Part shown: piece by piece, positions 16,313-24,420 of the stretch | Numbering within the stretch: the first letter of the stretch is position 1 | How the letters are laid out: each line of letters starts with the position of its first letter | From: VAXT01 sp035318925 | GTDB lineage: Bacteria > Actinomycetota > Thermoleophilia > Gaiellales > Gaiellaceae | Length of the DNA stretch: 53,975 bases | NCBI GenBank assembly: GCA_035318925.1 | Contig: DATHDS010000029.1 | Location: 1-53,975 of the forward strand | Direction of reading: 5' to 3' | Made by a program: the position numbers and the translations under genes | The notes under the pieces: generated by a model | The model's database searches: none | What the model was told of the DNA's origin: nothing | The model's input: only the letters and a program-made list of their open reading frames with translations

Positions 16313-17476
16313 TCAGTCGGTCGTCGTGGCTGCGTTGACGCCGGCCCAGAAGTCCTCGACCAGCTGGCTGGGCGTCGGCGACGTGGACGCGCGCTGCGTG
16401 AACAGGATCCCGGTGACGCCGCTGCGAGGGTTGGAGCGCCACGTGGTGCCGGTGCCGCCGTCCCAGCCGATGCCGTACGGGAGCGGTTGGTCCGACGAGC
16501 CGGCGGCGGGCACCACCAGGCCGAGGCCCCAGCCCCCGTGGTCGCCGAGGAACAGCGCAGAAGCGTCCCGTTGTGACGGGGTGAGCCGGTCCGCTGTCAT
16601 GAGGGCGAGCGTCGCCGGCGAGAGGATGCGCTCGCCGTGCCCCGTGCCTCCTGCCAACAGCATCGAGACGAACGACCAGTAGTCGTCGATCGTGGAGAGA
16701 AGCATCCCGCTCGCATCCGGGAACGAGGGCGGTGTGCTCCACCAGCTGTCGGCGACGTCGTCGAGGACTGAAAGCTCACCGGTCTCACGATCGGGCTGGT
16801 ACGCGGTGGTGAGCCTGCTCAGCTGCTCGGTGGAGACGGTGAACCCGGTGTCGACCATCCCGAGTGGCTCGAAGATGCGCTCACGCAGCACCGACTCCAC
16901 ATCCTGGTCGCAGGCCCGCGCCAGGAGGACCCCGAGCACCTGGGCCGACGAGTTGTAGAGCCATTGCTCACCGGGCTGGGACATGAGCGGCAGCGACCCG
17001 AGAGCGCCGATCCATCCGTCCACGTCGTGGGCCACTGGGGGCCACGGCGGACCGCTGATGCTCCGGAGCTCCAACTCGTCCTCGGCCCGCTGGATCGGGT
17101 AGCTGCCGGGTGGCGCCATCACGGTGCCGAAGCCGAACCGATAGCTGAGGAGGTCCTCGACGGTGATCGGCCGGTTGGCGGGAACCGTGTCGTCGAGCTC
17201 GGCGTCGATTGCCCGCAGGATGCGGCGGTCGGCCAGCTCCGGCACGAGCTCGTCGATCGGGTCCTCGAGGCGAAGGAGGCCTTCCTCGACCAGCGACATC
17301 GTGGCCACCGCGGTGATGGGCTTGGTGAGCGAGGCGATCCGGAAGATGGCGTCGCGCGCCAGCGGGGCGTCGTCGTCGAAGGACGGCGCGCCGATGGTGT
17401 CGACGTGCACGTCGCCGCCGCCGGCCACGAGGGTCACGAGCCCCGGCAGGTCACCGGCTGCGACATGTGCCGCCAT
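16313..17476 (-). CDS. Serine hydrolase of the beta-lactamase / penicillin-binding-protein-like fold
   Basis: 387-residue class C beta-lactamase/esterase-fold protein. The Ser-x-x-Lys motif is IASLTKPITA, the Tyr-x-Asn-like motif is WLYNSSAQVL, and the third motif reads WDGGTGTTW in place of HTG/KTG. Substrate is unknown: members include esterases, D-aminopeptidases and housekeeping hydrolases. No signal peptide is visible from this start. Conserved-looking sequence continues upstream of ATG 17476 (ANQLSKKGLARLHES), with no usual start codon in that frame. The real start may be a CTG, or a one-base frameshift may separate it from an ATG in another frame near 17570. Confidence 0.85.
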   Translation of the reverse strand: MAAHVAAGDLPGLVTLVAGGGDVHVDTIGAPSFDDDAPLARDAIFRIASLTKPITAVATMSLVEEGLLRLEDPIDELVPELADRRILRAIDAELDDTVPANRPITVEDLLSYRFGFGTVMAPPGSYPIQRAEDELELRSISGPPWPPVAHDVDGWIGALGSLPLMSQPGEQWLYNSSAQVLGVLLARACDQDVESVLRERIFEPLGMVDTGFTVSTEQLSRLTTAYQPDRETGELSVLDDVADSWWSTPPSFPDASGMLLSTIDDYWSFVSMLLAGGTGHGERILSPATLALMTADRLTPSQRDASALFLGDHGGWGLGLVVPAAGSSDQPLPYGIGWDGGTGTTWRSNPRSGVTGILFTQRASTSPTPSQLVEDFWAGVNAATTTD

Positions 17477-17642
17477 CGACTCGTGCAGGCGGGCGAGGCC
17501 CTTCTTCGAGAGCTGGTTAGCGGGGGTCTCGTTGGTGGTCAGGGTCGACTTTCGGTGCGTGTCATTTCGTGTAGACGTCGAGCCGAGCCCAAAGTAATCG
17601 ATTCGCCTCGTCGCTGAGCTCGAACGGCCGAGCCCGTTCTAG

Positions 17643-17648
17643 TACGGT
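17643..17648 (+). promoter_or_regulatory. Leaderless-type -10 box (TACGGT) before the methyltransferase
   Basis: TACGGT, six bases, then ATG 17655; no ribosome site is visible. Confidence 0.5.
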
Positions 17649-17654
17649 CGGCCG

Positions 17655-18449
17655 ATGAGCGAAGCGGACTACACCGCGACCTTTCGCACCTCCACGGATA
17701 TGTATGGGCGCTTCGTCGGGCGCTATGCACCCTCCCTCTCGCCGGCGCTGATCCAGGTTGCCGGCATCGAGCCCGGCAGCTGGCTGCTGGATGTGGGCTG
17801 CGGGCCGGGCGGCCTTGCGAAGGCGCTGGCCGACGTCGTCGGCGCCGAAAACGTGTCTGCCGTCGATCCGTCCAAGCCCTTCGCCGAGCTGTGCCGCGAA
17901 CAGCTGCCGAATGCCGATGTTCGAGTGGCGTCCGCGGAGAAGCTCCCGTTCCCGGACGATTCGTTCGACGGCGCGCTCTCGCAGCTCGTCGTCAACTTCA
18001 TGAGCGACGCGGAACGCGGCGTGGGGGAGATGAAGCGCGTCGTCAAGCCGGGCGGGACGGTCGCCGCCTGCACGTGGGACTACGCCGGCGAGATGACGAT
18101 GCTGCGCGCCTACTGGGACGCCGCTCGCGAGGTTGCCCCAGACGAGGCGGCGCAGGCCGACGAGGCCACCATGCGCTATGCCAACGTTGCTGAGCTAACC
18201 GACCTCTGGCGCAAGGTCGGCCTGGACGACGTCGAGGGCGGCGAGCTCTGGGCGAGTGCCGGCTACGAGGATTTCGACGACCTGTGGGCGCCGTTCCCGA
18301 GCGGGATCGGCCCCGCCGGCGCCTTCTGTGCTGGACTCGAGCCGGAACGCCAGGACGCTCTCCGCACAGCTTTCGCGCGGCGGCTCGGCGATCCAAGCGG
18401 CCCGTTCGAGCTCCGCGCGCGAGCCTGGTACGCGGTCGGACGGGCCTAA
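17655..18449 (+). CDS. Class I SAM-dependent methyltransferase (Methyltransf_11, UbiE-like)
   Basis: 264-residue methyltransferase with motif I WLLDVGCGPGGLAKAL, acidic loop SAVDPSKPF, motif II region AEKLPFPDDSFDGALSQLVV and a post-III KPGGTVAACTWDY. The substrate is unknown; the C-terminal half (YEDFDDLWAPFPSGIGPAGAF) resembles small-molecule methyltransferases of the UbiE/COQ5 group. It is isolated on the plus strand. Its TAA stop overlaps the purA TAG on the other strand by four bases (CTAA), so the two genes converge with no spacer. Confidence 0.85.
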   Translation: MSEADYTATFRTSTDMYGRFVGRYAPSLSPALIQVAGIEPGSWLLDVGCGPGGLAKALADVVGAENVSAVDPSKPFAELCREQLPNADVRVASAEKLPFPDDSFDGALSQLVVNFMSDAERGVGEMKRVVKPGGTVAACTWDYAGEMTMLRAYWDAAREVAPDEAAQADEATMRYANVAELTDLWRKVGLDDVEGGELWASAGYEDFDDLWAPFPSGIGPAGAFCAGLEPERQDALRTAFARRLGDPSGPFELRARAWYAVGRA

Positions 18450-19744
18450 GGGGAGAGCACGGTCTCGACGCCGCGGCGCGAGAGAACGTGCTCCCGGTCG
18501 GCGCCGGTGCCGATCAGGCACACCTCGACGCCGATCGCCTGCTCGACGTACTCGACGTAGCGCCGCGCGGCCTCGGGCAGCTCGGCGACGTCTTCGATTC
18601 CGTCGAGCGTCTGCTGCCAACCCGGCAGCGTCTCGTAGACCGGCTCGCAGTGGTGGAAGTCGCTCTGGTGGGCCGGGAACTCGTCCGTCTCGCTCCCGTC
18701 CCGCAGGCGGTAGCGCACGCAGACCGGGAGCTCGGCGAAGGTCGACAGGACGTCGAGCTTCGTCAGCGCAAGCGACGTCATCCCATTCAGGCGCACGGCA
18801 TAGCGCAGCCCGACGACGTCGAGCCAGCCGCACCGCCGCTGCCGGCCCGTCACCGTCCCGTACTCGCCGCCGAGCTCACGGAGGCGCTCCTGGTCGGGCC
18901 CGACGATCTCGGTCGGGAACGGCCCCTCGCCGACGCGGGTGACGTAGGCCTTCGCGACTCCGATCACCCGGTCGATTCGGGTCGGGCCGATGCCGATGCC
19001 CGTGGCGGCCGCCCCCGCGATCGGGTTCGACGAGGTGACGAAAGGATACGTGCCGTGGTCGAGGTCGAGCAGCGTCGCCTGGGCGCCCTCGCAGAGCACG
19101 GCCTTGCCATCGCGCAGGGCCCGGTCGACGAGCAGTGACGTGTCCGCGATGTACGGGCGCAGCCGCTGGGCGTAACCCTCGGATTGCTCGGCGACCTCCT
19201 CGAGCTCCAGCGGCGCCGCACCGTAGACGCGCTCGAGCCAGACGTTCTTCTCGGCGAGCGCAACCTCGATCTTCTGGCGGAGGATCTTCGGGTCGAACAG
19301 GTCCTGGATGCGGATCCCGAGCCGCGCGGACTTGTCCGCGTAGGCCGGGCCGATCCCGCGCCTGGTCGTCCCGATCTGGAGCTCGCCGAGCCGGCGCTCG
19401 CTCGCCTGGTCGAGCGCGATGTGCCACGGCATGACGAGATGCGCGTTGCCCGAGACGCGGACGGTCGCGGTCGAGATCCCGCGCGCCTCCAGCTCGTCGA
19501 GCTCTTCGATGAACACGCCCGGGTCGATGACGCAGCCCGCCCCGAGCACGCACTCCTTGCCCCAGAGGATCCCCGAGGGCATGTGCTTGAACTTGTACGT
19601 CTCGCCCTCGGCGATGATCGTGTGGCCGGCGTTGGGGCCGCCCTGGTAGCGGCAGACGAGGTCGGAATGCTGGGCGAGCAGATCGACGATCTTGCCCTTG
19701 CCCTCGTCCCCCCACTGCGCGCCAACGATGACTGTGGCGGGCAC
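18446..19744 (-). CDS. purA: Adenylosuccinate synthetase PurA
   Basis: 432-residue GTP-dependent enzyme turning IMP and aspartate into adenylosuccinate. N-terminal VIVGAQWGDEGKGKIVDLLA is the signature, with GPNAGHTI, the Arg/Lys region RRGIGPAYADKSAR and TSLALTKLDVL (guanine binding) downstream. The GTG start at 19744 gives the canonical length. It lies apart from the purD-Q operon but near dnaB, as in many Gram-positive genomes where rplI-dnaB-purA are neighbours. No clear TANNNT box or ribosome site. Confidence 0.95.
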   Translation of the reverse strand: MPATVIVGAQWGDEGKGKIVDLLAQHSDLVCRYQGGPNAGHTIIAEGETYKFKHMPSGILWGKECVLGAGCVIDPGVFIEELDELEARGISTATVRVSGNAHLVMPWHIALDQASERRLGELQIGTTRRGIGPAYADKSARLGIRIQDLFDPKILRQKIEVALAEKNVWLERVYGAAPLELEEVAEQSEGYAQRLRPYIADTSLLVDRALRDGKAVLCEGAQATLLDLDHGTYPFVTSSNPIAGAAATGIGIGPTRIDRVIGVAKAYVTRVGEGPFPTEIVGPDQERLRELGGEYGTVTGRQRRCGWLDVVGLRYAVRLNGMTSLALTKLDVLSTFAELPVCVRYRLRDGSETDEFPAHQSDFHHCEPVYETLPGWQQTLDGIEDVAELPEAARRYVEYVEQAIGVEVCLIGTGADREHVLSRRGVETVLSP

Positions 19745-19792
19745 GAGGGATCAGTCTGCCAGAAGGTGCTGCCGACGCGGTTTGACGTTGCA

Positions 19793-19798
19793 TAGCAT
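19793..19798 (+). promoter_or_regulatory. Leaderless-type -10 box (TAGCAT), part of a small palindrome
   Basis: TAGCAT, seven bases, then ATG 19806. The box lies in ATAGCA-TATC-TGCTAT (19792-19807), a 6-bp inverted repeat overlapping the start codon, a possible operator. Confidence 0.5.
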
Positions 19799-19805
19799 AT
19801 CTGCT

Positions 19806-20381
19806 ATGAATAGCAAGTATGCGATACAACCACGTAAGAGAAGCGGCGCAACGATGACCGAGTTCCGGGAGGTTGAGTCTTCGCCGACGGCCGTTTGCCA
19901 ACGAATCCTGATCTGGTTCTCGATCGTGCTTGCCTTGTCTCTGGTCTCTGTCGTGTCGGCTTGCACCCGAGACGTAGATCGGAGCTCGTACGTCGCGAAG
20001 AACGAACGGATGCTCGAACGACTGAAGCCCTATCCAGGCGCAATGCTCGTCCACAAGAGCTCCGCTCCCTATTACGAGCCGGACAACGACAGTTCCCCGA
20101 TCATCGGGTACACGACGAATCTCGATTACGAGCTTCGGCGCGCGGTCGCGGCGCGAGAGGTGGCCGACTTCCACGGGCGCCAGCTGGCCGGTTGGAAACG
20201 ACGCGAGGAAGTTGTTCCGTGCGCGCGGATCGACAAGCCTGCGAAGCCTTGTCCCAGCGTCCTGCTCGTCTTCTTCACGAGGGGCGAGGCGGGCGTGTCG
20301 CTGAACTTCAGCAACTTCAACGGAACACGGCGCAAGACCTACGAGCTCGTCGTCGATCACCGCGGCGCCGTCCAGCCGTAA
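19806..20381 (+). CDS. Putative lipoprotein of unknown function
   Basis: 191-residue protein. A hydrophobic stretch (ILIWFSIVLALSLVSVVSAC) at about residues 33-52 ends in a lipobox-like VSAC, so it may be a lipid-anchored secreted protein with an unusually long N-region. The mature part has one recognisable theme, NERMLERLKPYPGAML, followed by a mixed alpha/beta stretch ending KTYELVVDHRGAVQP. I do not recognise the family. The alternative start ATG 19854 (MTEFREV) would shorten the N-region to a more usual length, but the TAGCAT box supports 19806. A tiny membrane protein gene follows after 5 bases. Confidence 0.65.
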   Translation: MNSKYAIQPRKRSGATMTEFREVESSPTAVCQRILIWFSIVLALSLVSVVSACTRDVDRSSYVAKNERMLERLKPYPGAMLVHKSSAPYYEPDNDSSPIIGYTTNLDYELRRAVAAREVADFHGRQLAGWKRREEVVPCARIDKPAKPCPSVLLVFFTRGEAGVSLNFSNFNGTRRKTYELVVDHRGAVQP

Positions 20382-20386
20382 TCGCC

Positions 20387-20506
20387 ATGGACCCACGCCC
20401 GAGCCTCAATACGCGCCGGTGGCCCTTCCTGGTGATTCTCGTGATGGGTGTTCTCATCGCGGCCGTCTTGGCGTTCATCGTCTGGTGGGCCACGCTGATC
20501 GGGTAG
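20387..20506 (+). CDS. Very small single-pass membrane protein (39 residues)
   Basis: Starts at ATG 20387, five bases after the preceding lipoprotein gene on the same strand. The chain has a polar N-terminus (MDPRPSLNTRRW) followed by one clear helix (FLVILVMGVLIAAVLAFIVW) and a short tail. No family is recognised. Arginines before the helix suggest N-in orientation. Length and single helix resemble small regulators of membrane complexes, but nothing specific can be said. It is convergent with dnaB, 9 bases away. Confidence 0.5.
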   Translation: MDPRPSLNTRRWPFLVILVMGVLIAAVLAFIVWWATLIG

Positions 20507-20515
20507 AGCCTGCGG

Positions 20516-21895
20516 TCAGGCCGCGAGGTCGGCGAACTTCGCGTAGCGCTTCATGAACGAGAGCTTCTCGGCGCCGGTCGGCCCGTTGCGGTGCTTCGCG
20601 CAGATGACCTCCGCGAGGCCCTGGTGCTCCGACTCCTCGTTGTAGTACTCGTCGCGGTAGATGAAGAAGACGAGGTCCGCGTCCTGCTCGATAGCACCCG
20701 ACTCGCGAAGGTCGGAGAGGATCGGACGCTTGTCGTGCCGCTGCTCGACCGCGCGGGAAAGCTGCGACATCGCCAGCACCGGAGTGTCGAGGTCGCGCGC
20801 GAGCACCTTCAGCTGACGCGAGATCTGCGAGACCTCCTGGACGCGGTTCTCGACCGACGCCCCCGAGGTCATCAGCTGTAGGTAGTCGACGATGATCAGG
20901 CCGAGGGTCGGCTCCTGGGTCTTCAGCCGCCGCGCCTTCGCGCGGATCTCCATCATCGTGATCGAGCCCATGTCGTCGATGTAGATCGGCGCCTTCGCGA
21001 GCTTGTCGCAGGCGGCGGTCAGGCGGGGCCAGTCGTCGACGGCGAGCTTGCCCGTGCGCAGGCGGTTCGACTCGACCTTCGCCTCGCTGCACATGAGCCG
21101 CTGCGTGACCTCCGACTTCGACATCTCGAGCGTGAACAGCGCTACCGGCACCTGGTGGCGCACGCCGAGGTTGGCGGCGATGCCGAGGCCGAGCGCCGAC
21201 TTCCCCATGCTCGGGCGGGCGGCGACGATGATCAGGTTGCCGGGCTGGAAGCCGCCGGTCAGCCGGTCGATGTCGCGGAACCCGGACGGCACACCCGTGA
21301 TGTCCTCGCCCGCCTCGTAGAGCTGCGTGATCCGCTCGAAGCTCTCCTTGAGGAGGGCCTCGATGTGGCTGAACTCGGTCGAGATGCGGCTCTGGGAGAG
21401 CTGGAAGACGATCTGCTCGGCCTGATCGACGAGATCCCGCGCGTCGCCCGGCCGGTCCCAGCCGAGCCGCGCGACCTCGCCGCCCGCGCGGATGAGGCCG
21501 CGCAGCGTCGCCATCTCGCGAACGATCTTCGCGTAGTGCGCGGCGTTCGAGGTCGCGGGGACGAGCGCCGCGAGCTCGTGGATTCGCGCCCGCCCGCCGG
21601 CGCCCTCGAGCTCGCTCCGCTCCTCGAGCTCGTCGACGAGCGTGATCGCGTCCACAGGTTCACCGCGCGCGTACAGGGAGAGCGCGCAGCGGTAGACCTT
21701 CGCGTGGCTCTCGCGGTAGAAGTCGCTCGCGTCCAGGACCTCGCTGACCGCCCCGATCGCACCGGGGGAGAGCATCATCGCACCGAGGACGGACTCCTCC
21801 GCGTCGAGATTCTGCGGTGGAACTGGGGCGGTCTGCGTGGACTGGGCGATAACGGCCACGTCGGCATTAGTGGTGCCTGGAAGCGACAATTTCAA
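20516..21895 (-). CDS. dnaB: Replicative DNA helicase DnaB
   Basis: 459-residue hexameric helicase. N-terminal domain begins VPPQNLDAEESVLGAMMLS; the RecA-like C-terminal domain has Walker A VAARPSMGKSALGLG, Walker B LIIVDYLQLMTS, and DnaB motifs RHDKRPILSDLRESGAIEQD and AKHRNGPTG. No intein interrupts it. The TTG at 21895 gives the longest frame; a GTG at 21859 (VAVIAQSTQ) is an alternative and neither has a strong ribosome site. A DnaA-box-like TTGTCCACC (minus strand, 21906-21898) lies two bases before the TTG. It is the last gene after rpsF-ssb-rpsR-rplI, separated by 203 bases. Confidence 0.95.
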   Translation of the reverse strand: MKLSLPGTTNADVAVIAQSTQTAPVPPQNLDAEESVLGAMMLSPGAIGAVSEVLDASDFYRESHAKVYRCALSLYARGEPVDAITLVDELEERSELEGAGGRARIHELAALVPATSNAAHYAKIVREMATLRGLIRAGGEVARLGWDRPGDARDLVDQAEQIVFQLSQSRISTEFSHIEALLKESFERITQLYEAGEDITGVPSGFRDIDRLTGGFQPGNLIIVAARPSMGKSALGLGIAANLGVRHQVPVALFTLEMSKSEVTQRLMCSEAKVESNRLRTGKLAVDDWPRLTAACDKLAKAPIYIDDMGSITMMEIRAKARRLKTQEPTLGLIIVDYLQLMTSGASVENRVQEVSQISRQLKVLARDLDTPVLAMSQLSRAVEQRHDKRPILSDLRESGAIEQDADLVFFIYRDEYYNEESEHQGLAEVICAKHRNGPTGAEKLSFMKRYAKFADLAA

Positions 21896-22098
21896 CGGGT
21901 GGACAACCCCCGCCCGGATCGGATGCCCGCGAGGAGAAAGTGTGCCGCTTGCAGGGTGAGGGAACGCACGTTCGGTCGATTCTCCCCAGCCTGTCGGACA
22001 TCATCCCCAGCTCACCGAACAGCAAGAGCCGTCGAATTTCGCGCTGTGAGCGGTTTCTTCGTGAATTTGTCCACAGCCCGAAAAGGGCCTGTGGAAAA
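21896..22098. promoter_or_regulatory. rplI-dnaB intergenic region with DnaA-box-like sites
   Basis: 203-base gap holding three sites close to the Streptomyces-type DnaA box TTGTCCACA: exact on the plus strand at 22067-22075, TTTTCCACA on minus at 22098-22090, and TTGTCCACC on minus at 21906-21898. No ORF or tRNA seen. Confidence 0.45.
22071..22094 (-). terminator. Hairpin directly after rplI
   Basis: Arms CCACAG+CCC and GGG+CTGTGG around GAAAA, one bulged base. On the minus strand it begins 5 bases after the rplI stop. No U-tract follows, so termination is uncertain; it overlaps two DnaA-box-like sites. Confidence 0.4.
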
Positions 22099-22809
22099 TC
22101 AGGCCTGCTCTTGTGACTCCTGCGGCTTCCGGGGCTCCTCCTCGGTTGCCTCCGGTGACGACGCCTCGGGCTCCTCGGTTGCCTCGGGTGGCGACGCCTC
22201 TTCGGATTCCGGCTGCTCTTCATCCGGTTCCGGCTCGAGCTGCTCCTCGATTGCGGCCCTGGCGGCGGCGCGCTCCTCCTCGATTGCGGCCTCCGCGGCC
22301 GCGGCTTCGGCGGCGGCCGCGTCCTCCATCGCTTGGAGCTCCTCCTCGGGCGGCAGCTCCCCGCCCTCGGGGACGACGAGGACCCGGGTCTCCACCGTCA
22401 CGTCGGCGAAGAGCTCGATCGGTACCTGGTAGCGCCCGATCCGCTTGAGGGGGTCGGCGAGCTCGATCTTGCGCCGGTCGACGCGCACCTTGAGCTTCTC
22501 CCAGATCGCATCGGCGAGATTGGTCTGCGTCACCGAGCCGAAGAGCACGCCGGTCTCGCCGGCCTTGACGTCGAAGCGGATCTCCGCCTGGCCGAGGCGC
22601 TGCGCGATCTCCTGCGCCTGCTCGAAGCTCTGGGCCTCGCTGAGGGCACGGCGCGCGTTGACCTTTGCGAGCTCCGCGACGCGGGACGGAGTCGCGTGCT
22701 CGGCCAGCTTGCGCGGCAGGAGGAAGTTACGGGCGTACCCGCGCGCGACCTCGACGACCTCGCCGCGCAGGCCGAGCTTCTCGACGTCTTCTCGGAGGAC
22801 GACCTTCAT
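22099..22809 (-). CDS. rplI: Ribosomal protein bL9 with long acidic tail
   Basis: Large-subunit protein binding 23S rRNA. The N-terminal domain MKVVLREDVEKLGLRGEVVEV followed by ARGYARNFLLP is diagnostic and the usual 150-residue two-domain core ends near ETRVLVVPEG. A further 85 or so residues, nearly all Glu, Ala, Pro and Ser (for example EEQPESEEASPPEATEEPE), extend the C-terminus and are probably disordered. Total is 236 residues against about 148 in most bacteria. Starts three bases after rpsR. Confidence 0.95.
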   Translation of the reverse strand: MKVVLREDVEKLGLRGEVVEVARGYARNFLLPRKLAEHATPSRVAELAKVNARRALSEAQSFEQAQEIAQRLGQAEIRFDVKAGETGVLFGSVTQTNLADAIWEKLKVRVDRRKIELADPLKRIGRYQVPIELFADVTVETRVLVVPEGGELPPEEELQAMEDAAAAEAAAAEAAIEEERAAARAAIEEQLEPEPDEEQPESEEASPPEATEEPEASSPEATEEEPRKPQESQEQA

Positions 22810-22812
22810 CGC

Positions 22813-23085
22813 TCAGTTGGTCACGTACGGCAGGAGCGCCATCTCACGGGCACGCTTGACCGCGACCGCCACCTGTCGCTGGTGGCGGCGGCACGTGCCG
22901 GTGATCCGGCGGGAGCGGATCTTGCCCTTCTCCGAGACGTGGCGGCGGAGCTGGTTGAAGTTCTTCCAGTCCACTTCCTCGACCTTCTCCTTGCAGAAGT
23001 AGCAGGGCCGCCGCCGGCCCGGCGCCGCCATCGGCGCGCGCCTGCGGCCTCCCTGGCGCTCCTTCGGTTCGCGGTCGCGGGCCAT
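22813..23085 (-). CDS. rpsR: Ribosomal protein bS18
   Basis: 90-residue small-subunit protein that pairs with bS6. RRRPCYFCKEKVEEVDWKN has the two-cysteine site of zinc-type S18, and GKIRSRRITGTCRRHQRQV is the conserved core. The basic N-terminal arm is about 15 residues longer than in E. coli. ATG follows ssb's stop directly (no gap). Confidence 0.95.
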   Translation of the reverse strand: MARDREPKERQGGRRRAPMAAPGRRRPCYFCKEKVEEVDWKNFNQLRRHVSEKGKIRSRRITGTCRRHQRQVAVAVKRAREMALLPYVTN

Positions 23086-23526
23086 CTAGAAGGGGATGTC
23101 GTCGTCGGTGGCGCCGCCGCTCGACCCCATGTCGGCATCGGCGGTTGCGCCCGCGGGAACGAACTGCCGCTCGCCGCCGCCTTCCGCGTCGCTGCGGCTG
23201 CCGAGGAACTGGACCGTGTTCGCGATGATCTGAACCGCCTGGCGCTTGGTGCCGTCCTGTGCGTCCCACTCTCGCCAGTCCAGGCGCCCGTCGACTGCCA
23301 CGGGACGTCCTTTGGACAGGTACTGGGCGCAATTCTCACCCTGCTTGTCCCAGACGGTGACGTCGAAGTAGTTGGGCTTCTCGACCCACTCGCCGGTCGA
23401 CGAGTCCTTCTGGCGCGAGTTGACCGCCAGTCGCAGGCTGCAGACCGCAGTGCCGCTCGGCGTGTGCCGGAGCTCCGGATCCTTGGTCAGGTTGCCGACG
23501 AGGACGACGCGATTGATGTTGGCCAT
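23086..23526 (-). CDS. ssb: Single-stranded DNA-binding protein Ssb
   Basis: 146-residue OB-fold protein. INRVVLVGNLTKDPELRHTP and NYFDVTVWDKQGENCAQYL match family strands; a short Gly/Asp linker leads to the acidic tip DDDIPF that recruits repair and replication partners. The ATG follows the rpsF stop directly (TAAATG). Confidence 0.95.
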   Translation of the reverse strand: MANINRVVLVGNLTKDPELRHTPSGTAVCSLRLAVNSRQKDSSTGEWVEKPNYFDVTVWDKQGENCAQYLSKGRPVAVDGRLDWREWDAQDGTKRQAVQIIANTVQFLGSRSDAEGGGERQFVPAGATADADMGSSGGATDDDIPF

Positions 23527-23982
23527 TTACTCATCCCTCCGTTCAGGTTCGCCGGAGTCGGGGGCTTGCTCCCCGATACCGGGCTCGAGGCTGGTATCGG
23601 GAGAGCTCACCGTGGCTCCGGCCTGCTCGAAATCGGGCTCAGGGTACTCGGGCTCGCGGTCGGCGCTCGGCGGTGGCCCGGTGGGCCGAGCGCCCGGCTT
23701 CGGCCGCCTGACGGCGAGGTGCCGTATGACGCCGTCGGTGATCTTGAGGACGCGCGAGATCTCGTCCAGCGTTCCCGGCTCGGCCGAGAAGGTCAGGAGG
23801 TAGTAGGCACCCTCAGGCTTGTGGTCGATCTCGTAGGCGAGCCTGCGCCGACCCCAGGCATCCTGGCTCTCGAAGGTGCCGCCGTCACGCTCGACGAGCT
23901 CCCGCGTGCGCGTGACGATCTCGTTCTGCCGCTCGTCGGGCAACTCCGCGTCGAGCAGCAGCAGGACTTCGTAGTCGATCAC
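23527..23982 (-). CDS. rpsF: Ribosomal protein bS6 with disordered C-terminal tail
   Basis: First gene of the rpsF-ssb-rpsR-rplI cluster, 151 residues. The domain IDYEVLLLLDAELPDERQNE and GRRRLAYEIDHKPEGAYYLL is canonical and ends near residue 100. A Pro/Glu/Ser-rich tail of about 50 residues follows. The start is GTG 23982 with GGAGG about ten bases upstream; the longer frame to 24342 runs under the divergent gene and is not coding. Confidence 0.94.
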   Translation of the reverse strand: MIDYEVLLLLDAELPDERQNEIVTRTRELVERDGGTFESQDAWGRRRLAYEIDHKPEGAYYLLTFSAEPGTLDEISRVLKITDGVIRHLAVRRPKPGARPTGPPPSADREPEYPEPDFEQAGATVSSPDTSLEPGIGEQAPDSGEPERRDE

Positions 23983-24083
23983 GTTCCCTTGGCCTCCTTC
24001 GGTCTGAGTCGGCCTCGCCGCTTCTTTCGAAGGCCGCTCGGGAACGAGGCGGCGGTGGGCGAGGCAGGTGCCGGGGGACACTG

Positions 24084-24089
24084 TAGCAT
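24084..24089 (+). promoter_or_regulatory. Leaderless-type -10 box (TAGCAT) for the gene at 24097
   Basis: TAGCAT, seven bases, then GTG 24097. Lies in the 114-base divergent region shared with rpsF. Confidence 0.5.
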
Positions 24090-24096
24090 CGGCCTC

Positions 24097-24396
24097 GTGC
24101 AAGGCCGGCTGGCCCTTTTGCTCGGCGGCGCCGTGATCGCGGGCGCAGCCGCGTACCGCGCTCTGACCCGCCGCCCGCCCGCGCCGGTCGTCCCGGAGCC
24201 GCACGTCGAGGCCTTGAAGGCGAGGCTCGCCGAGTCGAAAGCCGTCGTCGCGGAGCGCGAGGAGTTCGAGTCCGGCGAGACACCCGTCGACCGGGCCGAG
24301 CCGCTCCCGAGCGAGGTCGGGGACCGCCGCGCCTCCGTCCACGAGCGCGGCCGTGCCGCCGCCGAGCAGATGCGGCGCGGCAGCTCTCCCGGCTAG
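24097..24396 (+). CDS. Small membrane-anchored protein of unknown function
   Basis: 99 residues. One N-terminal helix (LALLLGGAVIAGAAAYRAL) is followed by a Pro-rich linker and a charged, probably alpha-helical tail (ALKARLAESKAVVAEREEFE). No known family. GTG at 24097 with a TAGCAT box seven bases upstream suggests leaderless expression, divergent from the rpsF operon. The last codons and the stop lie in a 16-bp direct repeat (24378-24393 and 24397-24412). Confidence 0.65.
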   Translation: MQGRLALLLGGAVIAGAAAYRALTRRPPAPVVPEPHVEALKARLAESKAVVAEREEFESGETPVDRAEPLPSEVGDRRASVHERGRAAAEQMRRGSSPG

Positions 24397-24420
24397 CGGC
24401 AGCTCTCCCGGCCAGCTGTT

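Noticed and set aside
20516..21895. Intein in DnaB
   Set aside because: Walker A and B regions are uninterrupted and length is normal.
22333..24096. Plus-strand frame continuous with the small gene at 24097
   Set aside because: It runs opposite rplI, rpsR, ssb and rpsF; only the last 99 codons after GTG 24097 look real.
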